Source: Lampris incognitus (taxonomy: Eukaryota; Chordata; Actinopteri; Lampriformes; Lampridae). Taken from it: a DNA stretch of 64,000 nt. Below the pieces are notes generated by a model, which was not told the origin of the DNA, did no database searches, and was given only the letters and a program-made list of their open reading frames with translations. Made by a program: the position numbers and the translations under genes. The stretch spans positions 30,123,311-30,187,310 of the forward strand of contig NC_079222.1 in NCBI RefSeq assembly GCF_029633865.1, in the 5' to 3' direction. This document shows, piece after piece, positions 1 through 25,100 of the stretch (the first letter of the stretch is position 1; each line of letters opens with the position of its first letter).

Positions 1-206
1 GGCTGATCCACCTGACCAACATGTCTTTGGACTGTGGGAGGAAACCGGAGCACCCGGACCCACTCGGACACGGGGAGAACATGCAAACTCCACACAGAGG
101 GCGACCCGGGACAACCCCCAAGGTTGGATTACCCCGGGGCTCAAACCTAGGAACTTCTTGTTGTGAGGTGACTGTGCTAACCACTGCGCCACCGTGCCAT
201 CTGTGC
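1..206 (-). repeat. tRNA-like SINE-type repeat, cut by the window edge
   Basis: On the minus strand this reads GGTGGCGCAGTGGTTAGC, then a bipartite Pol III-like head with GGTTTGAG at the B-box place, then the body with CATGTTCTCCCCGTGTC and CCGGTTTCCTCCCAC. The same family lies in plus orientation at 21496-21815. It is a very common teleost dispersed repeat. The 3' end lies outside the window. Confidence 0.7.
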
Positions 207-644
207 ACCACCGTTTTAGATACTTATCAAGCAAAACTTTCAAACACTTGCTGGTTATAGACCCACAAATGCTAAGATTTGCTTGCCTTTCTAAAATTCA
301 TGTCATAATAACATTAATACAGTTTTTTTGTCTGCTAGTTAGACTAAGTAAACCGTTGAAAGACACTGTTTTGAGCTCTGGGAACTTGTAATGGGCATCT
401 GTCATTATTTTTAACATTTTATATACTAAACCATTAATCAGAACAATAATCCATGGATTATTGTTTATGAAAATAACTGTCAGTTGCAGCACAACACCAA
501 GGTTATAAACAATGTAGATCAGATTTTGAACAAAAAATGTGAATCAGGCATCCGAGCCTGCGGTGTAAAAGCGGCACAGTTTGCCTGTGCTGGTGGGTAA
601 GCTGGCTGCTAGGCCATACGTGACACAAATCTCAGCATGCTTAC
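207..644. other. nnt intron 8 sequence, nothing recognised
   Basis: This AT-rich stretch lies downstream (minus strand) of the last nnt coding exon in the window. I see no exon with good coding similarity and no further repeat that I can name. Confidence 0.5.
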
Positions 645-13975
<13,331 letters not shown>

Positions 13976-14035
13976 GGTGCATATATCCCAACACACTTAC
14001 ATCCAAGGAGGAGCCAAAATACACAAATAACTGTC
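13976..14035 (-). other. nnt: nnt exon 2, 5' UTR part
   Basis: The start ATG is the complement of 13973-13975. The exon extends 60 bases upstream to an acceptor (TTTCTTTCTCCTAG on the minus strand, complement of about 14036-14049) preceded by a long pyrimidine tract. This makes exon 2 the first coding exon and implies a separate non-coding exon 1. Confidence 0.75.
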
Positions 14036-14049
14036 CTAGGAGAAAGAAA

Positions 14050-16379
14050 GAAGGGGGAGGGAGGGAGTAGGTTGAGGGAGGGGGAGAGCATGAGAGAGGA
14101 CACATTAGTGAGAGGAGAGGGAAAAAATAATAGTCGGCAAACCTTTATAACTTCTTAAAACATTCGCAGCAATCCCACACCAACACACATACAAAATCAC
14201 ATCTGCAAAACTATGGTACACGTGCACTAAAATTAACTCTGCCAGTTGCCCTGGAATGAGCCCCTATACCACTGCAGAACTGACCCATAACAAAGACCTA
14301 TATTTATGCAACAGGTCACAGCCATTGGGACAAAGTCTCGGTGCTAGCCTTAGCTACTGAAGCAACATATAGGCAATGCCTTTGCTGTCTGACCTTCAAA
14401 ACACATGCTACACAACTTTGTCATATTTTTAGACTTTTGCTTTCGCAATTTCGATATAAGACCATTTCTACTCTGATGCTGTCCCATAAGGTTCATTTTC
14501 TGGAACATTTAAGAAATGTTTTATTTAAAAAAAATGTCATCCCATATTTATCTTGTTCAACACCCATAAATCAATCATAAGTTTTAATTCCTTTTTTTAA
14601 GTGACTAGCAGAGGTGGCATACAGGGACTGGGCTATGTTTGATAACGGCACCAGTATAATCTGGATACTGTGTTCAGCCATGTGGGCATCAAACTTGTTC
14701 TGACTGCCCTATCTATACAGGGGCAGTGTGAGAAGCCTTGAAACAAATGAGGTTATGTGTGTATATAAAATTATAACAGTGTTGACTTTTAGTCAGAAAC
14801 TTAAACTCGCTAAGCTTACTTTTCATCTGTATTTTGAAAAATGAAAATTGATTAAATATTCTGAGGACGAAAACCTTAAAAAAAAGATTTCAGTACAACA
14901 ACTGAGATCCAACAAAGAGTGGTGACATATCAAGGAAAATGTCTACTACACAGTAACATGCGAATGCAAGACATGTGCATGGCTTGCCACTCTACTGCAG
15001 TGCAAAATGCATGCTGCAGCTAAGCCCAGCAGCAGTCCAACTGGGAGCAGCAGCAGCACATGTGGCTCCGGGCTCAGTAAAGACCACCACATACCAGCGC
15101 AGACTGACGCAAGTCAAGAACCCTCCCATTCATTTCGGTCTAAACCCAGCTTGATCCGGGTCTACACAAGCCATGACCTCTGAGAACACTGTTCTATTCC
15201 CGGGCATCGATGCTCCTAAACATCTGTGTGGGGGAAAAAAAGGTTTTTGCTGGTTTTGCAGAGTGGTGCTAAATACAGCCTTCATGTTTGAGTGGCGTCA
15301 GCTGGGGATCGCGTTGTGTGCTACAGGCGGCACTGCTCGAGTCATTTGACTCGCCGCTGACTCTGCGGTGGTGTGTGCTGGCCTCTTTTCCATTTGTTGC
15401 ACTCTAATTCATTTTTCTCTTCAGCAGAGCTGTTCTGGGTTTTTGTTTGCATATCAGACTGAAGCAGAACTGAGGATGAAATATTCAGTCACACAGTGAC
15501 ATTGATGCATAATATTGGATAGCCTATTGATTACTTGAAAGGATTGTAAAAATCAATAAATAATCAAAAAACAAAGTTGGACCAGTTGGTTACTCAGGTT
15601 GCAACATGAAATACTGCAGGGCTTAGATGCAGCCCAGCTGACATGCTTGACTAATAACAGAGATAATGTGAATGCTGCAAAAACAGAGAAACCTTTAGTC
15701 ATAATCCAGCAGCTGACTTAGAAGTGAAGACCATCACCCAATGCCCTCATAGATGACACGCTGAGTTAACTGTAACGGCTTTTATAACAGCCTGGAGTCC
15801 GAGGAGACTAAATATGACTGGTAGGAGAAGAGCGTCAAGCATTGTGAGTAAACAAGGGCAAAGCGTCCACAAACACAACCGGGCGTCCCTTCACACCACC
15901 TTGCCGCATTCGGGATGCAGAAACCTACAGAAATGTCCCGTTCCTGCTTCCCAGTCTCGTTAAATCGACCCGCTGCGATTTCGGAGACACGCTTGGGACT
16001 GTTGAAGCTACCACGTCACCAGGAAAGATGACCGACCGTCCGCACCGGCTGGCACAGTTTGACGCCACTGACAGAAAAAGAAAAACGGGGCCACCGTCAA
16101 AAGTATGCTTTGCACACAGATGGTGAGCCAGTTTCTATCGAAAACTTGCCCCCCCTCCCAAAAAAAACCGTGCAGGTTTTAAAGCGGAACTGTGCACTCT
16201 ATAGCCAAGATGACAAGTGCAGCCATTGCTTAAAATCGTGTAATCTAAAGCGGTCACAGAGAGAAAAGCAAAGACTTCCTTACGAGAACGTGGTAAAGCG
16301 TACGACGCTGTGTTGTTCCCAGTTTTTCTTTTCTTTTTTGTTTTGCAGAATACATACTGAGTGTCACTTATTTATGTTT
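14050..16379. other. nnt intron 1, nothing recognised
   Basis: It has a purine-rich start (pyrimidine tract of the exon 2 acceptor on the minus strand). No repeat or exon is recognised in the remainder. Confidence 0.4.
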
Positions 16380-16870
16380 GACGAGCCTCTCGCTGGTGTT
16401 TTCCTCCCTGAGGGGACCCGTCCCGCTGTGCCGGGCTTCACAGGCGTTAGCAGCTGTCGCTTAACCACGCTTTTGTCCCAATACAATGCACTAACTACAA
16501 CAGGGGGGGGGGGGAGCTAACGTAAGCTAGCTCGCTAACACAAGCCGCCCCGCTCAAACAAAGGCGTGCATGCTCGACACCGCCCCGTCTCGAAAACATC
16601 CTCCGGCGTGTGCACGGAAAGACAACATGAAGACGTGCCTGTCGAAATTGTGCAGAAAGCAAAAGGGAGGTTACCCTGGATAACGCGGCTGACCTTTGAA
16701 GACGGTCCTGGTTGAGTGCGCCGTGCACCACCGGGCGAACTCGCTGTCGACCCGGAAGGTATCGCACGCTGTTTGACAGCGGCGCGTCGTTATTGGATCG
16801 TGCGCGAAACTGCGTCAAAGCAAACGGCGAAAGTGTGGAAGTGCAGCGCTTCGGGCGTCAAAATAAAAGC
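16380..16870 (-). promoter_or_regulatory. nnt: CpG-rich block: probable nnt promoter and non-coding exon 1
   Basis: This is the most CpG-dense block in this half of the window (CGCGGCTGACC, GTCGACCCGGAAGG, GCGGCGCGTCG). It lies upstream of exon 2 on the minus strand. A donor-like junction, CCAG followed by GGTAACC on the minus strand (about 16670-16679), could end a non-coding exon 1 starting near 16750. A GGAAG motif (ETS-like, common in mitochondrial gene promoters) lies near 16754. The exact start site cannot be seen. The plus-strand open frame 16059-16520 across this block has no recognisable protein. Confidence 0.5.
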
Positions 16871-17187
16871 CATTAGACTGCCACTTTTCTCTGGGTTTAT
16901 CACAGCGTCCAAAACTGAAACAAGAGTCTAAATACAATGTCGATGGAAGTTATAAACTGGTTTAATGGATTGTGTCATGGTGCAAGACATCCTGATATAA
17001 GTTTGCACTGTGAGCAAGTAACGAAATTAATATTTGATTGATGATGTTAAGTATCAGGAAAAAAACAACTTTTGTGTTAACTTTCATGTGGGCACATACC
17101 AGGAATATGACAGACTGTTTCTTCAAGCAGCATTAAACAATATGCAAAATAGAAAAGCTGATGCTGAACTGGTCAGCATTTGTATAA

Positions 17188-17189
17188 CA

Positions 17190-17286
<97 letters not shown>

Positions 17287-17335
17287 GTCTATCTGTCTGT
17301 CTGTCTGTCTGTCTATCTATATATCTATCTATCTA
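17188..17335. repeat. CTAT/CTGT tetranucleotide microsatellite
   Basis: More than 30 units, with CTGT variants near the right end. Confidence 0.97.
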
Positions 17336-17769
17336 GGTAAATGAGGTAATGGTAGGGTACTCTTACTGCAACCAAAAGGATCATACAACAGTGCACACTC
17401 AAAACAGGATGTTACCTAGATAAATGAATTACTAAATTTAAATAAGATTGTATTGTATTTATATTTTGAAAGAGATTTAAGTTGGGGAAAAAATACAGAT
17501 CATTCGTAACATGTTCCTCTCTTAACATTTTCAGTGTTTTCAAATTATTGTAATGTCTGACCAAACTCCCAGGAGTTGTGTTTTTCAATTATGGCCACCT
17601 TGACAGTTTTTGTTTTGTTTTGTTTTGGTTTTTTTTTTTCATTTGAAGCATGTGGTGTCATTTGGTAAGCAAAGAAGTGTAATTTTACATCTAAATGCTA
17701 TGAAATAACATAGAAGAACACATGTTTTTTTATTATAATTTATTCTTATTTTTTCCAGATCTAACATAT

Positions 17770-17921
17770 GGAACAGAATAGAACAGAACAGAATAGAATA
17801 AAATAGAAAAGAGCAGAGCAGAATAGAATAGAATAGAACAGAATAAAACAAAATAGAACAAATCGAATAGAACAGAATAGAACAGCAGAATAGAGCAGAA
17901 TAGCATAGAATAGAATAGAAT
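17770..17921. repeat. Pentanucleotide GAATA/GAACA minisatellite
   Basis: About 30 degenerate 5-bp units (AGAATAGAACAGAATAGAAC). It gives long Leu/Phe/Ser-rich open frames on the minus strand which are not genes. Confidence 0.93.
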
Positions 17922-18292
17922 GCCTTCTGAACTGTTGTTGCCTATTCCATTTACACATCCACTAAACCAATATTTTTTTTCCATTTCCTTTCAACTCCTG
18001 GATGATGTGGACCTTAAAAATAGTTGCAAGTCTTTACATAAATATAAATATATTCTCATCTCAATTCTTCGATGTCAAACTCTCAGTTGAGTGACTGAGT
18101 CTGTGGACACCTTGATGCTGGTGACATGGCCAGGTCGTCTTCCTGTCTTTGTCTGAGTGCTTTCTGTGAAATGCATGAAGCCTCCACAACCCTAAATTAA
18201 CTTAGCAGGCATAGACGACGACGAATGAATGAATTAATCAATCAATCAATCCATCAATCAATGAAAATCGAACTCCTTCATCACATTTTTTT

Positions 18293-18362
18293 TACATCAG
18301 AATCAGAATACTTTATTCATCCCCGGGGGGAAATTGGGTCAATTTCCCTTCGGGACATGTCA
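18293..18362 (-). repeat. LINE 3'-tail relic
   Basis: The complement reads GGGAAATTGACCC...GGGGATGAATAAAGTATTCTGATTCTGAT, the usual end of CR1/Rex1-type LINEs in fish. Only the tail remains. Confidence 0.5.
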
Positions 18363-18924
18363 TGTTAATTTCATATAGTTTGAGTGTGTAATTTGTAATT
18401 TAACAAGTGTATTATAATGAGTTTTTGTTGTTGTTGTTGTTGTTGTTGAGGAGTATTTTGATACAAATTGCTTTAGTGCAAAATGAAGCACATTTTCAAC
18501 AGTAATTTGTACATAGAAATGTCGTGAGCGTGGGGACATCTGAACAGGCGTGCTCCACCAGAATTTAATCAAACATGTTGTCAATTCAAAAGCAAAAAAA
18601 AAAGTTGTCTACGACAGGGCTTGACTCAAAACTAACAGGAAATCGATGACTTTTACTCTTGAGAGAAGACAATATTTTTGTAAGACAAATGTGCCGACAG
18701 AAGGACACAATTTGGTGCTGACGTGTGTAGGGCCAAGTCTCCTTTAACCATACTTCTAAATTTAGTAATGACCAAAGGTTACCCTTCTACACATGAATGG
18801 TTAAAAGGTCAGTGGGAGTATTTGGGGGACAAAGCTGGTTCTCAGCTGGCAATTACATTCACCTGTTGCTCCAGATCAAAAACCTCCCGGATTGGAGGCT
18901 GGAAAAATTTGAATATGATTAACT

Positions 18925-19078
18925 TCTACTACTTTCGGCTGCTCCCGCTAGGGGTCGCCAAAGCATCCGTTTCCATTTCTTCCTGTATTCTGCACCTTCC
19001 TCTGTCACACCCGCCACCTGCATGTCCTCCCTCACCACATCCAGAAAGACATCAGAAAGACTCCTCCTAGTCCTGTAC
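18925..19078 (-). mobile_element. RTE-like LINE, 3' end only
   Basis: The minus strand ends with GGAGCAGCCGAAAGTAGTAG, the same 3' end as the larger copy at 46008-48663. Only about 150 bp survives. Confidence 0.75.
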
Positions 19079-19099
19079 CAGCAGCATTAAAGGTGCTGG

Positions 19100-19937
19100 C
19101 ATGAGCTTGTGGACTGCTACAGATATCTGGGGGTTCTTCTCGACAATAAAGAAGTGTGCTTTGAAACTCATGTTTCTTCCACATCAAAGAAGGTCCAACA
19201 AAGACTTTTTGTTACATGTGTACATTTAATGTTTCCTCCCAGTTGACTAGCTTGGTCTAGTCAGAAAGGCACGAACTGATGAAGCCTCTTGGATGAGAGG
19301 CAAAACGTCTTCACGGATATATACCAAGTCCAGTTGCACTTGATTCAACTCCTTTGGATAACCATGACCTGGATGAATGAGAACATTCACAGACATCTCC
19401 CAGATGATGACCCTCTTTATACAAGTTTCATTGAAACAGGTTTAATGTACTGTCTTGTTGCTTGGTTTGGTAACTTCACTCTGGCCATTAAAAAAATGGC
19501 TTGATAGACTCATCAAATGGACTAGTAAGATTTCAGGGAAGATTCAAGCCCAGCTTACTAACCTTCATAATAGGAAGGTGTTCAGAAAGGTTACTTCCCT
19601 TCTGGAGTGCCGTAGTCACCCCCTTCGGCCAGAGTTTGAGCTGTTACCCTCAGGTCGTCGACTGAGGATGCCCTGTATTAGGACTAAGAAATACAAGACT
19701 TCCTTTGTCCCCACTGCCATTCAGATGTTGAATGGTAGATAGTATTCATCTGTTGTCTGCAGATGGCTCGTTTCCTTGGTCTGTAGATCTGAACTCCTTT
19801 GGTTCTCCTTGCGCGCTATGTCCTGTTGCCAGTTCTGCATTGATGTTTTGTATGTTGTGCTTTTGTGTGAGAGTTTTATTACACTGGCTGCAAACTAATT
19901 TCCCTGTAAGGGACAATAAAGACGCTTTGACTTTGAC
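19100..19937 (+). mobile_element. Rex1-like LINE, 3' part, with an inserted repeat
   Basis: Translated pieces CYRYLGVLLDN (about 19110-19150) and VASLLECRSHPL...ELLPSGRRLRMP...SFVPTAIQMLNG (about 19585-19740) belong to the end of a Rex1/Babar-type reverse transcriptase. Stops and frameshifts occur. The 3' end is CAATAAAGACGCTTTGACTTTGAC. A second repeat, about 19213-19400, containing GATGAAGCCTCTTGGATGAG, interrupts it. That module is common in teleosts, and I do not assign it firmly. Confidence 0.75.
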
Positions 19938-21104
19938 ATCCATAAAACGCCTCTTTGGCCTTCCTCTTTCCTAACTACGTGGCAGAATAGAAAGCAAGCA
20001 ATAAACATTTTTTAAAAAGTGAGGACCTACGTGAGAACCACTGCACTAGATTTACCGGAGCTGAGATCAACACCTCCAGGTTGGATGAACAGCAGTCGAG
20101 TCATTAGTAAGAGAAACTGTGATGAGATGCTCTGTGAATAACTGAAGTACGTGGTTTGTTGGAGGCAATAAAACTGGCACGTTCAAAGTTGATTCGGTGT
20201 CAACATCCATCATTAAGCCAAACCTGTGACACCTTCATTTACTGTCCCAGGAAAATACTGGTCTGCCATGGCTATTTGAAATTAAGTGGTCCTTCCTTGT
20301 TAATTGTATTCAGCCTGGTAGGCTTGAGTCTGATCTTTTTGTGGCCCTACTGTAATTCTAAACTTGGCCAGAGGAGGGCAGTGTTAACATATTTCAATTC
20401 GTGCAAGATTGCAGCGCTGCAACTGCGATCTGTTCAGGTTGCTTGGAGATTCTGCAGGACCAATTTGCCATTGCCAGTCAATAAAATGAAGACGTCGAGA
20501 GGGTTGTGAACGATGGAAACGTGGTGTCCAGCTGAACTGAATCACCTTTCTTACCTGGATTATTGAGCATGCATAAAGACAACGATGGAAACATTTTCTC
20601 AACCTACTGAAAGAGCACTCACTGGATCTAGCTCAGTGGATACCGATACCCCAGTGGCAGCTTCCAAGGGGCATTTTTTGGCGCATTATCTATATGAGTG
20701 TAGTAAGCACCAATCCACTGACTAAAAAGGATTTTTTTTCTGGATAGATTCAAACAGACATGATTTCACTCAGTCAGCTCCCCGATGAGTCTTTAGGTCT
20801 GACTGGCCCACTTTCACATAATAAAGCAGATATTGAAAACTCTTACAACAAATCACAGCATTATAAAAGGAAGCTCAAAAATCAGTTTAGTGTCTATAGG
20901 CGAAATTTAAACAAAACGGAGCAAACTTTGCTTGGTAGACTGGCTGTTCTGGACCATGCAGCTGAATAGCCCCCTGAACTATGTTCAAAAGGCTTTTTAC
21001 ACCGATATAAATACAAGTCAACACAGATGTAATGCTTGAGAAACATTTCTTAGGATTGCTGCTGACTGTAACAATTAATGATTTAAAAAAAAATCAGTTT
21101 TCAC
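19938..21104. other. Intergenic, mostly unrecognised
   Basis: A short repeat at about 20515-20585 (complement TTTATGCATGCTCAATAATC) also occurs at 52366-52440. The frames 20156-20509 and 20760-20969 have no recognisable product. Confidence 0.4.
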
Positions 21105-21430
21105 AGGCGTCCGGGTAGCGTGGCGGTCTATTCCGTTGCTTACCAACGTGGGGATCGCCGGTTCGAATCCCTGTGTTACCTCTGGCTTGGTCGGGCGCCC
21201 CTACAGACACAATTGGCCGCGTGGTGAGCTGGTGAGTTGCTGGTTCGAGCCTCGGCTCCCTCTTGCAAAATTGTCTCTTAGAAAGACACCTATCCCCAAA
21301 CTGCCCCCGATGAGCTGCCCCCGATGAGCTGGCATTGATGAGACAGCCATCAGTGTATGAGTGCGCATGGGTGAATGTGACATTAAGTAATTGTAAAAGC
21401 TCTATATAACATGCAGTCCATTTAAAATCA
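21105..21430 (+). mobile_element. SINE-A head joined to a second tRNA-like repeat
   Basis: 21105-21223 is a SINE-A head (B-box GGTTCGAATCC) up to CACAATTGGCCGCG. From about 21224 the sequence changes to another repeat, with CTGGTTCGAGCC and an end AGCTCTATATAACATGCAGTCCATTT. The latter end resembles that of the repeat at 45715-45965. Confidence 0.75.
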
Positions 21431-21495
21431 AATGCCCAGAGGACCAGTACAAATTGTAAATGTTTTAGTGCAATCCTGTACTGTCTTTAAACACA

Positions 21496-21815
21496 GCATG
21501 GTGGCCCAGTGGTTAGCGCTGTTGCCTCACAGCAAGAAGGTGCTGGGTTCGAACCCCAGGGCGTCCCAGGTCCTTTCTGTATGGAGTTTGCATGTTCTCC
21601 CCGTGTCTGCGTGGGTTTCCTCCGGGTGCTCCGGTTTCCTCCCACCACCAAAAAGACATGCATATTAGGGTTAATACTCCTGTCTGTGCCCCGACCAAGG
21701 CAATGGAAAGAAGAGCTGGAGTTGGTCCCTGAGCGTTGCACTGCGGTTGCCCAGTGCTCCTTGCTACACATGTATGGGTTAAATACAAAGGATGAATTTC
21801 CCAAAGGGGATTAGT
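21496..21815 (+). repeat. tRNA-like SINE-type repeat (same family as 1-206)
   Basis: It starts GGTGGCCCAGTGGTTAGCGC with B-box-like GGTTCGAACCC, then CATGTTCTCCCCGTGTCTGC and CCGGTTTCCTCCCACCACC, and ends near GAATTTCCCAAAGGGGATTAG. Confidence 0.8.
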
Positions 21816-21907
21816 GAAATTATTTAATACATGCGCACCGATCGCTGGTTCGAATCTCCGTGTTGCTTGGTCGGGCGTCCCTACAGACACAATTGGCCTG
21901 TGGGTGG

Positions 21908-22100
21908 TGTAATATTTGCTAGTAATATTTGATTTGCTAATGTCCCTTACGGCTTTCCGTAGCGCCACAACAAAGTCACGTGATGTACGTAACAACGTCA
22001 GTCGGAATCCGGTCGGTGAATAAACACCCAGCACGAGAGAAGTCGTCCTTGCTTTATTAATGTTATAAGTTAACATAGCCAGAGGGCACAGATCATTACA
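21908..22100 (+). repeat. 5' LTR of the gypsy element
   Basis: 193 bp, TGTAATATTTGC...ATCATTACA. I see no difference from the 3' LTR. It contains TGAATAAACACC (a polyadenylation-type AATAAA) in its second half. Confidence 0.96.
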
Positions 22101-22118
22101 TGGTGTCAGAGTAGCGGA
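22101..22118 (+). promoter_or_regulatory. Primer-binding site of the gypsy element
   Basis: TGGTGTCAGAGTAGCGGA directly follows the LTR. Its first ten bases match the start expected for a primer complementary to tRNA-Leu; the remainder matches only partly. Confidence 0.6.
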
Positions 22119-22133
22119 GTTTAAATACCCAAT

Positions 22134-25100
22134 ATGGATTCGTACGGCGTTCCAGCTCCACGGATGGACTGGGAATCGGCGAACTTACCTGAAGCATGGA
22201 GACGATTTCGACAAACAACGGAGCTAATGTTCACGGGCCCCCTGCGCGGGAAGAATGAAGAGGAGAAATGCAGCTACCTCCTGCTCTGGATAGGGGAAAA
22301 AGGGCGAGATGTGCACAACACTTGGACACTCAGCGGAGAACAAGCCAAGAAGCTAGAAACGTACTACGATAAGTACACTGAGTACATCACCCCCAAAGCA
22401 AACCCGATTTATGCCAGATATAAATTTCATGAAAAGATGCAGGGAGAGAGTGAATCCTTAGAACAATTTATAACTGAGCTAAAGCTCCTAGTCAAAGACT
22501 GTGGCTACCCAAATGCCGACGAGATGGTCAGGGACCGCATCGTGTTTGCCACCAACTCACCCAGAGTGAGAGAAAAGCTACTTAGCCAGGGAGCTGAGCT
22601 AACGCTAGAAAAGGCCATAGATGTAGCCCGCTCACACGAGCTAGCAAAGCAACAGCTAAAGTCTATGGGCCAGGGCAGCACACATGAAACGGTGCACGCA
22701 ATAGGCAGAAAGACTTACAAACCGAACGCACCCAAAGCAGCTAACGCTAACTTCAGACAAAGGGAGGGTAACGTTAGCACCGCCGCTAGGGCGTGTAGCT
22801 ATTGTGGAGGGCTACACGGCGCTAAAGCCACTTGCCCAGCTAAGGGTAAACAATGCATTAAATGCAAGAAGCTCAATCATTTTGCTAAAGTATGCAAGTC
22901 TAGCTCCCAGGGACAGACAAAGTACTACCGCGGCACAGTACATGCCGTCGGAGAGAACCCAGAAGAGTACACCACTGACAGAGAGCAGGAAGAACTGTAC
23001 TTCGACAACATTACAGTGGAGAGCACCGCTGTGGGAGAACAGACAGAGCTGTACATAGACTGCATCTCAATAGAGAACAACGGAAAAAGCAACGAGCAGG
23101 CTTACGTAGAGGTTGGAATTGGCACACCTCCACAGAAGGTAAAGTTTAAACTAGACACTGGGGCACAGGCCAATACTATTCCCACCAACCTGTTCCAGGC
23201 GCTGTTCAAAAATGTGACACTGAAACCAGCAATACACAGACTCACTGAATATGGAGGAGGCGCGCTGAGCGTGAAAGGCACATGCAAACTCAAATGTAAG
23301 TACAGAGACAATGCAATGATGCTGGACTTTTACGTCATTGACACAAACGCCCCACCAGTCATGGCAATGAAAACATGCCGTGACCTAAACTTGGTAAAAA
23401 TAGTGATGGCTGTGAGCGAGGAAAACAATGTCACATCACAGAGCATAATGGATGAGTATGCAGATGTTTTCCAGGGAATAGGAGAGTTCCCAGGCGAGTG
23501 CACCTTCCGCGTCACACCAGATGCAACGCCGGTCGTCTGCCCGCCACGCAGAATCCCCATCGCCCTACGCAGCAAACTGAGGGACGAGCTTGACAGCATG
23601 GAGAAAGGCGGCATAATCTGTAAGGTAACAGAACCCACAGAATGGGTGAACGCACTCGTCATTGTTGAGAAGCCAAAGACAGGCAAACTTAGAGTGTGTT
23701 TAGACCCCAGAGCTCTTAACAAAGTGATACAACGACCTCACTACCCCCTCCCCACGCTGGAGGACGCCACCACAAAGCTTGCTGGAGCTGAGTACTTTAG
23801 CGTGTTAGACGCGCGGTCAGGCTATTGGGCCATCAAACTGAGCACTGAATCCTCAATGTTGACGACATTTAACACAGTGTTTGGCAGGTATCGTTTCCTC
23901 AGACTGCCATTCGGAATCGTGTCCGCTCAAGACGAGTTCCAGAGACGCGTGGAAGAAACATATGAAGGATTGGACGGTGTGACGGCCATAGTGGACGACA
24001 TACTGGTGTTCGGCAAGACTAAAGAGGAACATGACCAGCGTCTCAGAGCGATGCTGAAGCGCACAAGGGAGCGAGGGGTGAGGCTCAACCCCGACAAGTG
24101 TCACATATGCGTGTCTGAGGTACGCTACTTCGGCCACACGCTCTCACACGAAGGCATCAAACCAGACCCACACAAGGTGAAGGCGGTCAAGGACATGCAA
24201 CCCCCACAGAACAAAGCAGAGCTGGAGACAGTCCTCGGCATGACCAACTACCTCGCCAGATTCGCTCCACACCTCTCACAGATAAACTCACCCCTCAGAC
24301 AGCTTCTGAAACAGGACAGTGAGTTTGTGTGGGATGCAGTCCATGACAAGGCGTTCCAGGAGATGAAGAATCTCATTACACAGCACCCAGGTCCAGTACT
24401 CTCATATTTCGACCCGCAGAAAGAGCTGCGACTCCAAGTGGATGCATCCAAAAGTGGTCTTGGGGCTGTCATGCTCCAAGATGGCAAACCAATTGCCTAT
24501 GCGTCCAAGTCACTCAACAGCACTGAAGAAAACTACGCACAGATAGAGAAGGAGCTCTACGCTGTGGTCTTCGGCTGCAAGAGGTTCCACGAGTACATGT
24601 ATGGACGAAAAGTGATTGTGGAGTCAGACCACAAGCCTCTGGAGGCAATACTAAAAAAGCCACTCGCAGCAGCACCACCCCGGCTGCAACGGATGATCCT
24701 GGCGCTCCAAAAATACGACATCCAAATCATCCACCGCCCCGGTAAGGACATACCGGTGGCCGACACACTGTCACGCAAGTCAATAGAACACCACGACAGT
24801 GACCTACAGGAAGGGATGGAGGCCCAAGTGCACACAGTCCTCAGCAACATCCCTGTGAGCGACACAAGACTCACAGAAATCAAGCAGGAAACAGCGCAAG
24901 ATCCACAGCTCACCGCACTCAGACGAGCCACACTCACTGGCTGGCCAGACACAAAGAAAAAGTGCCCGCCCAGCATCCAGGAATACTGGAACCACAGAGC
25001 AGAAATCTCAGAAATGGACGGTATCCTGTTCAAAGGTGAGAGAATCATTGTCCCCCAAAAGCTTCGCAAGGACATGATACAGCGCATCCATGCCAGCCAC

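Noticed and set aside
16059..16520. 153-residue open frame across the CpG-rich block
   Set aside because: No recognisable domain, low-complexity stretches, opposite strand to the nnt promoter and no supporting splice pattern.
17639..17984. Overlapping Phe/Leu/Ser-rich frames
   Set aside because: They are translations of the GAATA/GAACA repeat, not proteins.
21133..21190. tRNA gene calls in SINE heads
   Set aside because: A- and B-box motifs are present, but the cloverleaf is incomplete and the same 430-bp body follows in each copy. They are SINEs.
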